From NCBI RefSeq assembly GCF_046098205.1, contig NZ_JBJURJ010000005.1, forward strand, positions 1-64,000: a stretch of DNA of 64,000 bases, written 5' to 3'. The notes beneath the pieces are model-generated. The model made no database searches, was not told the DNA's origin, and saw only the letters and a list, made by a program, of their open reading frames with translations. This document shows, in pieces, positions 18,892 to 26,907 of the stretch; positions within the stretch are counted from its first letter, which is position 1, and each line of letters starts with the position of its first letter. The stretch is from Paenibacillus_AR mesotrionivorans (lineage in GTDB: Bacteria; Bacillota; Bacilli; Paenibacillales; NBRC-103111). The position numbers and the translations under genes were made by a program.

Positions 18892-20682
18892 CTACCGGTG
18901 CTTCCTGATCTCCTCCAGGAACGCATTGCCGTACTTGTCGAACTTATGCTTGCCGACCCCTTTGACGGCCAGCATCTCATCCTCGCTGCCAGGCAGCCGG
19001 ACACACATATCACGCAATGTGGCATCGTGGAATATGGTGAAGGGAGGCACCCGCTCCCGTTCGGCGAAGGACCGGCGCAGCTGCCGCAGCTTGTCGAAGA
19101 GGGCCTCGTCCGCTCCGCCGGCAGCGGCGCCGGCATTGCCCCCTCCGGCCGCCTGGGGCAGAATTACCACCCGGTGGAAGACACGCTCCGTGCCTTCCAG
19201 CACACTGCGTGCCTTGGGGGTAAGGGACAGTACCGGGTATTGGCTGTCCGACAGGTTCAGGTAGCCATCCGCCACCAGCACACTGATCAGGCCGGTGATG
19301 TCCTTTTCCTTCACTTGTTTCATGATTCCGTAGGTGGGCAGCTGGTCAAAGCCCATCTGCTTGATCTTGGCATCCCCCGACCCCCGGAGCACCTTGGCGG
19401 TCATGGTGACGCCGAACCGCTGGCGCATGCGGACAATGCACGAAAAAATCTTCTGCGCCTCCACGGTAATATCATTAAGCTCCCGCTCGTCGGTGCAGCT
19501 GCTGCAGCGCCCGCAGGGTTCCGCCGTGTGGCCTCCGAAATACGATACGATATAGGATTGCAGACAGTCCGTGGTGTGGCAATAATCCACCATGTCATTC
19601 AAATTGCTGTACTCCTGCTTCTTGCGCTCCGGCTCCGAATCGCCTTGCTCCAGCAGGAATTTCTGGGTCATGATGTCCTGGGCGGCAAACAAGAGAATAC
19701 ACTCCCCCGGCTCCCCGTCCCGTCCGGCGCGTCCCGCCTCCTGATAATACGATTCCAGGTTCTTCGGCAGATTATAATGGATGACGAACCGGACATTGGA
19801 TTTGTCGATGCCCATTCCGAAGGCGTTGGTAGCTACCATAACCTTGGTCATGTCGTACAAAAACAGCTCCTGGCTGCGGCTGCGCTCCTCATCGCTTAAG
19901 CCCGCATGGTAACGTCCGGCGGAGATGCCCAGCCGGTTCAGATACCGGTGGACTTCCTCCACCTCCTTGCGCGTGGAGGCGTAGATGATGCCGGCATCCT
20001 TGGGACGCGAGCGCAGGTAGCTGGCGATATAATCCTTCTTGTCCGCTCCCTTGACCACCGACAGGCTTAAATTCTCCCGCTCGTAGCCCGTGGTGATCCG
20101 CAGGGGATCGCTGAGCCCCAATTGGCGGACGATATCCTCCTTTACCACATCCGTGGCGGTAGCAGTAAAGGCGGCCAGCACGGGGCGGGGCTTGATCCAC
20201 TGCAGAAGCCGGTTCACCGCCAGATAGCTGGGCCGGAAATCATGGCCCCATTGGGAAACGCAGTGGGCCTCGTCCACCGCCACCAGCGGGATAGAGAGCT
20301 CCTGCACCAGCTGGCAGAAGCGTTCGGATTCCAGCCGCTCGGGCGCCACATACACGATCTTATAGGCTCCCGCGGCAATCTTGCGGTACGTATCATTCAG
20401 CTCCCTGACGGAGAGCGTGCTGTTCAGAAGTGCAGCCGGAATGCCAATCTGGTTCAGGGCGTCGGCCTGGTCCTTCATCAGAGAGATGAGGGGGGACACC
20501 ACCAGGGTGATACCGGGCAGCATCGCCGCCGGAAGCTGGTAACAGACGGATTTGCCGGCTCCTGTAGGCATCACGCCGAGGGCATCTCTGCCTTGAAGGA
20601 TGCTCTCTACCAGCTCCTCCTGGCCCCTTTTAAACGAATCATAGCCAAAATGCTTTTTTAATTGGATGTGCGCCTGTTGCAA
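18892..20682 (-). CDS. recQ: ATP-dependent DNA helicase RecQ
   Basis: 596 residues. Walker A PTGAGKS lies at about 39-45, followed by the DEAH box in VAVDEAHCVSQWGHDFRPSY and the motif VI region SYYQEAGRAGRDG. The zinc-binding RQC Cys set includes HTTDC and PCGRCSSC, and a C-terminal HRDC domain ends DMCVRLPGSEDEMLAVKGVGKHKFDKYG. This full RecQ layout unwinds DNA 3'-5' in recombination repair. A TTG start at 20682 is chosen because GGGAGGG lies eight bases upstream and it removes a 94-residue extension of no recognisable pattern. The terC terminator lies upstream, so it is probably transcribed separately. Confidence 0.93.
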   Translation of the reverse strand: MQQAHIQLKKHFGYDSFKRGQEELVESILQGRDALGVMPTGAGKSVCYQLPAAMLPGITLVVSPLISLMKDQADALNQIGIPAALLNSTLSVRELNDTYRKIAAGAYKIVYVAPERLESERFCQLVQELSIPLVAVDEAHCVSQWGHDFRPSYLAVNRLLQWIKPRPVLAAFTATATDVVKEDIVRQLGLSDPLRITTGYERENLSLSVVKGADKKDYIASYLRSRPKDAGIIYASTRKEVEEVHRYLNRLGISAGRYHAGLSDEERSRSQELFLYDMTKVMVATNAFGMGIDKSNVRFVIHYNLPKNLESYYQEAGRAGRDGEPGECILLFAAQDIMTQKFLLEQGDSEPERKKQEYSNLNDMVDYCHTTDCLQSYIVSYFGGHTAEPCGRCSSCTDERELNDITVEAQKIFSCIVRMRQRFGVTMTAKVLRGSGDAKIKQMGFDQLPTYGIMKQVKEKDITGLISVLVADGYLNLSDSQYPVLSLTPKARSVLEGTERVFHRVVILPQAAGGGNAGAAAGGADEALFDKLRQLRRSFAERERVPPFTIFHDATLRDMCVRLPGSEDEMLAVKGVGKHKFDKYGNAFLEEIRKHR

Positions 20683-20781
20683 CTTGCTGCCCTCCCAAAT
20701 CCCCGCATCCGGGGTGCCTTTCTTTCGTTCGCAGCCTCTCCGGCTTGTCCGGAATTTGGCTCTTGTGTAACTGTACCATAG

Positions 20782-20820
20782 AAAAAAGGCCCCGTCACGC
20801 CCTGAGTAAGGGCGCCGTAG
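20782..20820 (-). terminator. Terminator after terC
   Basis: On the minus strand a CGCCC/GGGCG hairpin with a seven-base loop and a GC-rich lower stem is followed by TTTTTTC. It separates terC from recQ. Confidence 0.75.
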
Positions 20821-20845
20821 ACCTGAAGTCCGCTGCTGCTTTTGC

Positions 20846-21544
20846 TTAAGCGGAGGCTGTGTGGTGATCGGATTTGGCTGCGGGAGCCGGCGCGTTGTTC
20901 TGGCGTTTGTTGAGCCAGTAGCCGACACCAAGGCAGATTGCAACAATAACAACCTCGATGGCATAACGCAGGAAACCGCCGCCCAGCACGTCAGCGATGA
21001 AGCCTTCGCCGGTAATCATCTTACCGGAGGTATAGGCCAGAATTGCCGCCCCCAGATAAATGATCTTGGGGAAACGGTCCATCAAGCGGATGACCAGGGT
21101 ACTGCCGTAGACCATAATCGGGATGCTGATCAAGAGGCCCACAATAACCAGGGTATAGTTGTGGTTGGCTGCGCCGGCAACGGCCAGCACGTTGTCCAGA
21201 CCCATCACCATGTCGGCGATAATAATGGTGCCTACTGCCTTCCAGATGCTCATGCCCGCATTAATATGGGCTTCCTCTTCCTTCTTTTCCACCAGAAGCT
21301 TAATGGCAATATACATCAGGAGAAGACCGCCGACCAGCTTGAGGCCTGTCAGACTAAGCAGCCAAACCACCAGAATGGTGGACACCGCACGGATGACAAT
21401 CGCGCCGATGGTTCCTCCGATAATCGCTTTCTTCTGTTGATGCTGGGGCAGGTTCCGTGCAGCCATGCCGATAACAATGGCATTGTCCCCTGCCAGAAAC
21501 AGGTCGATCATCACAATCGACAGGAGTGAAATAATAAAGTCCAT
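20846..21544 (-). CDS. TerC/YjbE family membrane protein, probable manganese exporter
   Basis: 232 residues and about seven helices. The two TerC signatures are present: LFLAGDNAIVIGMA near residue 17 and IIIADMVMGLDNVLAVAG near 112, whose acidic residues are thought to bind metal. Members controlled by the yybP-ykoY riboswitch (YkoY, YceF) export Mn2+ or load it onto secreted proteins. The ATG at 21544 has AAAGGA ten bases upstream; an in-frame start at 21583 adds residues not seen in the family. The riboswitch and promoter lie directly upstream, strongly supporting a role in manganese homeostasis. Confidence 0.9.
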   Translation of the reverse strand: MDFIISLLSIVMIDLFLAGDNAIVIGMAARNLPQHQQKKAIIGGTIGAIVIRAVSTILVVWLLSLTGLKLVGGLLLMYIAIKLLVEKKEEEAHINAGMSIWKAVGTIIIADMVMGLDNVLAVAGAANHNYTLVIVGLLISIPIMVYGSTLVIRLMDRFPKIIYLGAAILAYTSGKMITGEGFIADVLGGGFLRYAIEVVIVAICLGVGYWLNKRQNNAPAPAAKSDHHTASA

Positions 21545-21637
21545 CTGTGCCAAGTCCTTTCTGGGTATGAGTGTAAAGGGCACGTCCTATGTTTACCCCA
21601 AATAAGTCTTTCGCCCCGGACAGGCCCCCGTTGCAAT

Positions 21638-21674
21638 AAAAAACAGGCCTGCTGCCGATAGGCAAAGGCCTGTG
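21638..21674 (-). terminator. Riboswitch-associated terminator upstream of terC
   Basis: On the minus strand ACAGGCC...GGCCTGT is followed by TTTTTTATT, between the manganese aptamer and the terC start. It is the likely expression platform: readthrough would be favoured when the aptamer binds metal. Confidence 0.8.
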
Positions 21675-21689
21675 AAGAAACAGAAAACA

Positions 21690-21803
21690 GCCTTTACCGT
21701 GTTCGGTAAAGGTCTCGCTAACAACGTAACGTTGCCAACAAAGCCGGGGTTTCCCCGTACTGACGACTTTGCTGTAAGAGCTACTCCCCTTTATAGCCGA
21801 TGA
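21690..21803 (-). ncRNA. yybP-ykoY (manganese) riboswitch aptamer
   Basis: Read on the minus strand, the element opens with AAAGGGGAGTAGC and ends with the GCGAGACCTTTACC stretch and a CTTTACC/GGTAAAG stem; both are class hallmarks. It lies between a strong promoter and the terC terminator. Members of the class bind Mn2+ and switch on metal exporters such as TerC/YkoY proteins. Confidence 0.88.
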
Positions 21804-21812
21804 ATTAGCTTA

Positions 21813-21841
21813 AATATAGGCCTGCTCCAAGGAGATGTCAA
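21813..21841 (-). promoter_or_regulatory. SigA promoter of the terC riboswitch transcript
   Basis: Minus strand TTGACA, a 17-base spacer, TATATT. Transcription would begin near 21806, just before the aptamer. Confidence 0.8.
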
Positions 21842-21937
21842 GACCTTTTTGCATGAAAACCTTCCATTGCCGCCGTATCAAATGCCACCCCCCGGCCGCT
21901 GTGCCGCTTTATCGCAAAACAGCGTTCATGCAGGAGC

Positions 21938-21966
21938 TTGCGCTTTTCCGGACGATGCTCTATAAT
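21938..21966 (+). promoter_or_regulatory. SigA promoter of the aroA T-box transcript
   Basis: TTGCGC, a 17-base spacer, TATAAT. Transcription would start near 21973, some 45 bases before the first T-box stem. Confidence 0.7.
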
Positions 21967-22015
21967 CGCTTCTAACATGAATCACAGGCTTTCCCCAAAC
22001 TTCCGCAAAACACGT

Positions 22016-22298
22016 TGCAGGAGAGAGTAAGCGACAGTATGTTCCGACAGGAAAGGCTTGCCACCGACTGAGAGCAGGCCTCAAGGAAACGCTCCGCCGA
22101 AGTTCACTCCGAAGTGGTGCTTTGAACCCCCGCCCCGTGCGGCCAGTAGAGGCAACCGGTCCCCATACCGTTATCATGGTCCAGAGGAAGAGATCCGCCG
22201 CTGTCTATGTATATTCAGGCATACGGGCCAACGGGTCGATTCGAATTAGGGTGGTACCACAGCTTCTTGCGTCCCTTGCGACGGAGGGCTTTTTTTAT
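22016..22298 (+). ncRNA. T-box leader controlling aroA
   Basis: The canonical T-box AATTAGGGTGGTACCAC lies at 22244-22260 and is followed by a terminator hairpin (from about 22268) with a T7 run. Stem I can be drawn with GGAG (22020-22023) pairing CTCC (22107-22110) and AGCG pairing CGCT. This places TTC followed by A (22103-22106) in the specifier loop, suggesting tRNA-Phe. The T-box is clear; the specifier is a manual fold. Confidence 0.9.
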
Positions 22299-22341
22299 TT
22301 TCAGCTATAACCCAAATTTACCAAAACAGGGAGTGTGCGAA

Positions 22342-23418
22342 ATGGAAAATTTGCAACTGGAACAACTAAGAAAGCAGCTGGACAGCATTAACAGCCAGCT
22401 GTTGGAGCTGATCTCGGAGCGTGCGTCAATCGCCAAGATGATTGGTGAGGTCAAGCAAAAGCAAGGGATTCCGAAATTTGACCCGGTGCGCGAGCATGCC
22501 ATGCTGGAAAGCCTGGTGGAGGCCAACAAAGGTCCGTTTGACGATGCCACCATCCGCCACCTGTTCAAGCAGATCTTCAAGGCTTCCTTGGATCTGCAAA
22601 AAACCAACCACCGCAAGGAGCTGTTGGTCAGCCGCAAAAAGCAATCCGCCGACACGGTGATTACGGTGAAGGATCTGTCCATCGGCGGCGCTTCCTCCGT
22701 CATGGTGGCAGGCCCCTGCTCCGTGGAAAGCCGCGAGCAGCTGCGCACGGTTGCCGCAGCCCTGAAGGAATCCGGTGTGAAGCTGATGCGCGGCGGTGCC
22801 TTCAAACCCCGTTCATCCCCATATGATTTCCAAGGCTTGGGCATTGAAGGCCTGCAGCTGATGAAGGAAGTAGCCGACGAGTTCGGTCTGGCCACGATCA
22901 GCGAAATCGTGGATCCCGCCCATATCGAAATTGCCGGCCAGTACATCGATTTTATCCAAATCGGCGCCCGCAATATGCAAAACTTCGAGCTGCTGAAGGC
23001 AGCCGGCGAATCCCGCACACCCATCGTGCTGAAGCGCGGCCTGGCAGCTACCCTGGAGGAGTTCATCCTGGCGGCGGAATACATTGTTTCCCGCGGCAAC
23101 AACCAGGTCATCCTCATCGAACGCGGTATCCGCACCTATGAGAAGTGGACCCGGAACACCCTGGACATCTCCGCCGTTCCGATTCTGAAGCAGGAAACCC
23201 ACCTGCCGGTGCTGGTAGACGTGACTCATTCCACCGGCCGCAAGGATATTCTGGTGCCGTGCGCCAAAGCAGCCCTGGCTGCCGGTGCAGACGGCATCAT
23301 GGTGGAGGTTCACCCGAACCCGCCTACAGCCTTGTCCGATGCGGACCAACAGCTGGATATTCCTCAATTCCAGAAGTTCATGACCGACGTCCTGGGCTCC
23401 GGGCTGTTCAAGAAATAA
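22342..23418 (+). CDS. aroA: Bifunctional chorismate mutase / DAHP synthase
   Basis: 358 residues, the same length as Bacillus subtilis AroA. An AroQ-type chorismate mutase domain (residues 1-90, EQLRKQLDSINSQLLELISERASIAKMI) is fused to a class I-beta DAHP synthase (105-358) with VMVAGPCSVESREQL, MRGGAFKPRSSPY, QIGARNMQNFELLK and the metal-ligand region MVEVHPNPPTALSD. It catalyses the first shikimate-pathway step, and the mutase domain serves as a feedback sensor for chorismate or prephenate in this family. AGGGAG lies eight bases before the ATG; a longer upstream frame runs through the T-box and is not real. Transcription is controlled by the T-box. Confidence 0.96.
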   Translation: MENLQLEQLRKQLDSINSQLLELISERASIAKMIGEVKQKQGIPKFDPVREHAMLESLVEANKGPFDDATIRHLFKQIFKASLDLQKTNHRKELLVSRKKQSADTVITVKDLSIGGASSVMVAGPCSVESREQLRTVAAALKESGVKLMRGGAFKPRSSPYDFQGLGIEGLQLMKEVADEFGLATISEIVDPAHIEIAGQYIDFIQIGARNMQNFELLKAAGESRTPIVLKRGLAATLEEFILAAEYIVSRGNNQVILIERGIRTYEKWTRNTLDISAVPILKQETHLPVLVDVTHSTGRKDILVPCAKAALAAGADGIMVEVHPNPPTALSDADQQLDIPQFQKFMTDVLGSGLFKK

Positions 23419-23437
23419 TAAGATATATGATGAAAAA

Positions 23438-23471
23438 GCCGCCGGCAGCGATTGCTCCGGCGGCTTTGTTG
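23438..23471 (+). terminator. Terminator after aroA
   Basis: GCCGCCGG/CCGGCGGC stem with an 11-base loop, flanked by A5 and TTTGTTGT. It lies at a convergent junction and may act in both directions. Confidence 0.88.
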
Positions 23472-23506
23472 TATGTTACACACACGGCAGGCAGTAGCGG
23501 ATTGCA

Positions 23507-25105
23507 TCAATTCGAGGAGCTTTTCACTGGCACATACCCGGTTTTCTCCACCAGCTCCTGCCCCTCCGGGGAGGTCATCCAATCCAGCATCTTCTTTACC
23601 TGCGGGCTGGTATTGGACTTGAGGGTGACCGCGTAGAAATGCCCTGCGAAAGGATAGCTGCCGTCCCGGATGGTATCCGGTGAGGGTTTGATCCCATTCA
23701 CCGCCAGATACTTGATCCGGTTATCCTTCACCATGGAGGAGGCGTAATACATAAAGGTATACCCCAGGGCGTTTTTGGAATTGCGGTAGGACGCAACCTT
23801 GGAAATCACCTCGCCCATCCCTCCGGCGCGGCTGATGGTATCGGGCTCCATCATCTCCAATCCCTTCATGACCTTGTTCTGCATGGTAGTCTGGCTGCCC
23901 GAATCCTGCGGCCGCTGGTAGGGGAGAATGTCTAGATTTTTGCCCCCTACCTCATTCCAGTTGGTGATCTTGCCGGTATAGATATCCCGGATTTCTTGTA
24001 TGGACAGATCCTTCACCGGATTGTTCTTGTTGGCAAAAAAGACAAAGGCGTCGCTGCCTAATGGTGTCATGACAAGCTCTTCCTGCCGGGACCGGACCAC
24101 CTCCAACTGGGCTTGGGACGGCTCCGCTACAATAATAATATCCGCTTTTTTGTTGATGAGATTCTCATATGCATTGGGGGTTGTGGTGCACATGACGATG
24201 GAATACGGAAACTCGTCCACGGAGACATATACGTTGTGACGGGTCTCTGTGGCTGTGTTTTGTTTATTCCATTCCCCAAGTCCCTCATAAACCGTCTCGG
24301 CGAACGCAGCATATATGGGGTACAAAGCGGTGGCTCCGTCCAGCCGGGGCATTTCGTTCAGGTCCGTGAAGCTGAGCTGGGGTTTGTGGCCAAGCGTGGC
24401 CAAACCGTTGTTTTTCTTGAAAGGCGCTATCTTCGAAAGATCGTATTCGGACAGGTCGGTTTTCATCCCGGCTTCCCCGTATCGGAGCTTGGCGATTCCA
24501 TCCTGGATCTGCTCCTTGTTGGCGATGCCGATGAATAGCCAGGTGCACGCGGCGATGGCAATTAGACAGCCTGCTGCACGCCACGCAACCGTCCTGCCGG
24601 AGCTCCGGCGGCTCCGGATGTCCCACCATACAAAACCCAGGACAAATCCGGCGGCAGCGGACAGCTCATGCACCGGCATCAACCCGCCTAACCCGCCTAA
24701 CACCAAGAGCAAATTGACGATCAGATAGGCGGGATTGGCCCAGGCGAACACACCCCAAGCGGGACTATTGTAATTGCCGTTGGAGACTGTGTAAGCATAA
24801 ACGGCGATGATAAGCAGTAAAACCAGCGGTGCCGCCACCGGTACATAACGCGCCCAAGGCGACGTGGGTTTGCTGCGGCTGCCTGTGCAGAATGCGATTC
24901 CCGCTACTGCTCCGACCGCCAGCGGAATCACGAATACCAGGCTTAATTGGCCCAGCCCGTATTCGCCTCCGGCATGAAAGGCATTGGACATCAGCAGGGG
25001 GACAAACACCAGGGATAACAATAAAGGAAGAGCCAAAAAGATAATCAATACAATATTTACGATGTACCCGGGACGCAAGCTTTGATGATCGGGTGTGGAA
25101 CTCAA
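23507..25105 (-). CDS. Membrane-anchored PstS-like substrate-binding protein
   Basis: 532 residues. About six hydrophobic segments fill residues 10-215, followed by a PstS-type binding domain. That domain shows ALYPIYAAFAETVY, ADIIIVAEPSQAQLE, SIQEIRDIYTGKITNWNEVGGKN, QRPQDSGSQTTMQNKVM and a C-terminal SPEGQELVEKTGYVP. The IYTGKITNW and RxxxSGS motifs define the phosphate-binding-like PBP family, but the usual lipoprotein signal is replaced by a multi-helix membrane domain. No pst permease genes are adjacent, so it may be a sensor or receptor rather than a transporter part. The TTG at 25105 follows GGAGGTG; the longer frame has no ribosome binding site. Ligand unproven. Confidence 0.85.
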   Translation of the reverse strand: MSSTPDHQSLRPGYIVNIVLIIFLALPLLLSLVFVPLLMSNAFHAGGEYGLGQLSLVFVIPLAVGAVAGIAFCTGSRSKPTSPWARYVPVAAPLVLLLIIAVYAYTVSNGNYNSPAWGVFAWANPAYLIVNLLLVLGGLGGLMPVHELSAAAGFVLGFVWWDIRSRRSSGRTVAWRAAGCLIAIAACTWLFIGIANKEQIQDGIAKLRYGEAGMKTDLSEYDLSKIAPFKKNNGLATLGHKPQLSFTDLNEMPRLDGATALYPIYAAFAETVYEGLGEWNKQNTATETRHNVYVSVDEFPYSIVMCTTTPNAYENLINKKADIIIVAEPSQAQLEVVRSRQEELVMTPLGSDAFVFFANKNNPVKDLSIQEIRDIYTGKITNWNEVGGKNLDILPYQRPQDSGSQTTMQNKVMKGLEMMEPDTISRAGGMGEVISKVASYRNSKNALGYTFMYYASSMVKDNRIKYLAVNGIKPSPDTIRDGSYPFAGHFYAVTLKSNTSPQVKKMLDWMTSPEGQELVEKTGYVPVKSSSN

Positions 25106-25304
25106 GACGCACCTCCATGGTAATTGAATCCAATATCCATACATCGGATACAGGTCCATCCATATTATAGCATAACCTTGTACGGCTTTTGACCGGACCG
25201 TGTTATTTCAGGAGATGTGCTACAATAATAAGGTAGTGTATGGAATGGAATGGAATAGTATGGTTTGGTTGGTTCACAAAGTCCTGCTGTCGGAGGTTAA
25301 GGCC

Positions 25305-26282
25305 ATGGAAGAGGTCATTATTATCGGAGCGGGTCCCTGCGGCCTGTCCGCCGGAATTGAGCTGAAGCGTGCAGGGTTTGATCCTTTGCTTCTGGAAAAG
25401 CATGTGGTCGCCCACAGCATCAGCCAGTATCCCACTTACATGCAGTTTTTCAGCTCACCGGAGCTGTTGGAGATCGGAGACTACCCCTTTTCCACCCCCA
25501 ACGATAAGCCTTACCGCCTGGAGGCGCTGACCTATTACCGCAATGTAGCTCAGCACAGCCAGGTCCGCATCCGGTCCTATGAGGAGGCGACGGCGGTTAT
25601 TCCGCAGGCGGATGGAAGCTTTATTGTCGAAACGCTGAACCGGTTGGGAGAAAAAACAGCCCATGCCGCCCGTTCTGTGGTTGTGGCCACAGGCTACTTC
25701 GACCATCCCAATCTGTTGGGCATTCCCGGGGAGGAGCTGCCCAATGTGACGCATTTCTACCGGGAGGCCCATCCGTACACCGGGATGCGGGTTTGTATTA
25801 TCGGGGGCAACAACTCCGCCGTGGATGCCGCCATGGATCTGCTGAAGGTCAATGCATCGGTTACGGTGGTCTACCGGGGTTCGGACTATTCGCCCAACAT
25901 CAAACCTTGGGTCCGGCCGATATTTGAAAGTATGGTGAATAAGGGACGTGTCCGTATGCTGTTCAACTCTACGGTAGAGGTCATCAGCCTGGGCCATGTA
26001 AGGGTCCGGACTCCGGAGGGGGTGCAGGAGCTGGAGAACGACTTTGTGCTGGCCTTAACCGGCTTCCGCTCCAGCCGCCGTTTCCTGTCCGCCGCCGGGG
26101 TGACCGTGGAGGGGGATTGGGAAATCCCCAAGTTTGATCCGGCTACCATGGAAACCAATGTGCCCGGCTTGTATTTGGCCGGAGTGGTGGCTGCGGGGCG
26201 GGACGCCAATGAAATTTTCATTGAGACCGGGCGCAGCCATGGCAAGCTGATCGCCGCCCATCTGCTGGCGGGGCGGGCTTAA
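25305..26282 (+). CDS. ypdA: YpdA family bacillithiol-disulfide reductase-like flavoprotein
   Basis: 325 residues. FAD-binding GAGPCGLSAGIEL at about 7-20, MQFFSSPELLEIGDYPF typical of YpdA, a second Rossmann motif IIGGNNSAVDAAMDL at about 167-181 for NAD(P)H, and the closing FAD contact VPGLYLAGVVAAG. YpdA reduces oxidised bacillithiol in low-GC Gram-positive bacteria, maintaining thiol redox balance in the cytoplasm. The ATG at 25305 has GGAGG eight bases upstream; an upstream frame from 25200 has no ribosome binding site. Monocistronic, ending before the repeat-rich convergent region. Confidence 0.9.
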   Translation: MEEVIIIGAGPCGLSAGIELKRAGFDPLLLEKHVVAHSISQYPTYMQFFSSPELLEIGDYPFSTPNDKPYRLEALTYYRNVAQHSQVRIRSYEEATAVIPQADGSFIVETLNRLGEKTAHAARSVVVATGYFDHPNLLGIPGEELPNVTHFYREAHPYTGMRVCIIGGNNSAVDAAMDLLKVNASVTVVYRGSDYSPNIKPWVRPIFESMVNKGRVRMLFNSTVEVISLGHVRVRTPEGVQELENDFVLALTGFRSSRRFLSAAGVTVEGDWEIPKFDPATMETNVPGLYLAGVVAAGRDANEIFIETGRSHGKLIAAHLLAGRA

Positions 26283-26339
26283 AGGCGCAGGCAAATGCGC
26301 GGGCAGCGCACAGGCAGCACCAGCTGGGAGCCAGCGAGC

Positions 26340-26388
26340 AGCGACAGCGTGGAGCGACAGCGTGGAGCGACAGCGTGGAGCGACAGCG
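26340..26388. repeat. 13-bp tandem repeat, nearly four copies
   Basis: Unit AGCGACAGCGTGG at 26340, 26353 and 26366, with a fourth copy truncated after AGCGACAGCG at 26388. The array is flanked by two copies of GGAGCCAGCGAGCAG (26329-26343 and 26393-26407). Confidence 0.9.
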
Positions 26389-26480
26389 CATGGAGCCAGC
26401 GAGCAGGAATTGCGCTGAGGCAGCGCGCAAGGCAGTGGGCAGAAGGCATGGGGCTTGCCACCAGGCAGTTGTGCCGGCAG

Positions 26481-26525
26481 CAAACAGACCCTAACGGGAG
26501 CAAGCTTCCCGTTAGGGTCTGTTTG
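26481..26525. terminator. Bidirectional terminator with a 19-bp perfect stem
   Basis: CAAACAGACCCTAACGGGA pairs perfectly with its complement across a seven-base loop. The T-rich right arm (TGTTTGTTG) and A-rich left arm could stop both ypdA and lacZ transcripts. The stem centre contains CTAACGGGA/TCCCGTTAG, the core seen in the dispersed intergenic palindromes. Confidence 0.85.
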
Positions 26526-26907
26526 TTGCGGCGGGCTGGCCCGGAGCAGCGCGAGGGTTATGTTACGGACCGTACAGCCGCTATTCGGCTAAAATGCGCC
26601 TATGTGAGTTTTTCGCGGACACAGGAGACGTTATTTGGCTGTTTCGAGCCCGGAATAGCGGCTTTTACCGCAGATAACGGAACCAGAGTCCACCAAAGCG
26701 GAAAAGTTCCTGTTTTCCGGGGAATAGCGGCTTCTCTGTCCGTTAGAACCCGGCTTCCGCCCACTCCCTCCGGCCACCCGTACACTACACACAATCTCCC
26801 GCGCTCCCCTGCCTTCAGTTCACTCCGCACCTTCCGCTCACTCCCTCCGGTCACCGGCACACCATGCACTGTCCCCCTGTTTCCAGGTCTTCAGCACACT
26901 TTCGCGC

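Larger units (their letters stand above)
26283..26907. other. Convergent intergenic region, ypdA/lacZ, repeats and terminator
   Basis: No gene is supported here. From left to right: GC-rich short repeats (26290-26440) including a 13-bp tandem, a long terminator hairpin at 26481-26525, then 26575-26755 with scattered AATAGCGGCTT, TAACGGA and TCCGTTAG motifs of the dispersed palindrome family, and finally C-rich sequence with repeated CACTCCCTCCGG-type phrases up to the lacZ stop. Confidence 0.65.

Noticed and set aside
18892..20964. 690-residue RecQ start
   Set aside because: The N-terminal 94 residues lack family pattern; a TTG with GGGAGGG upstream gives normal RecQ length.
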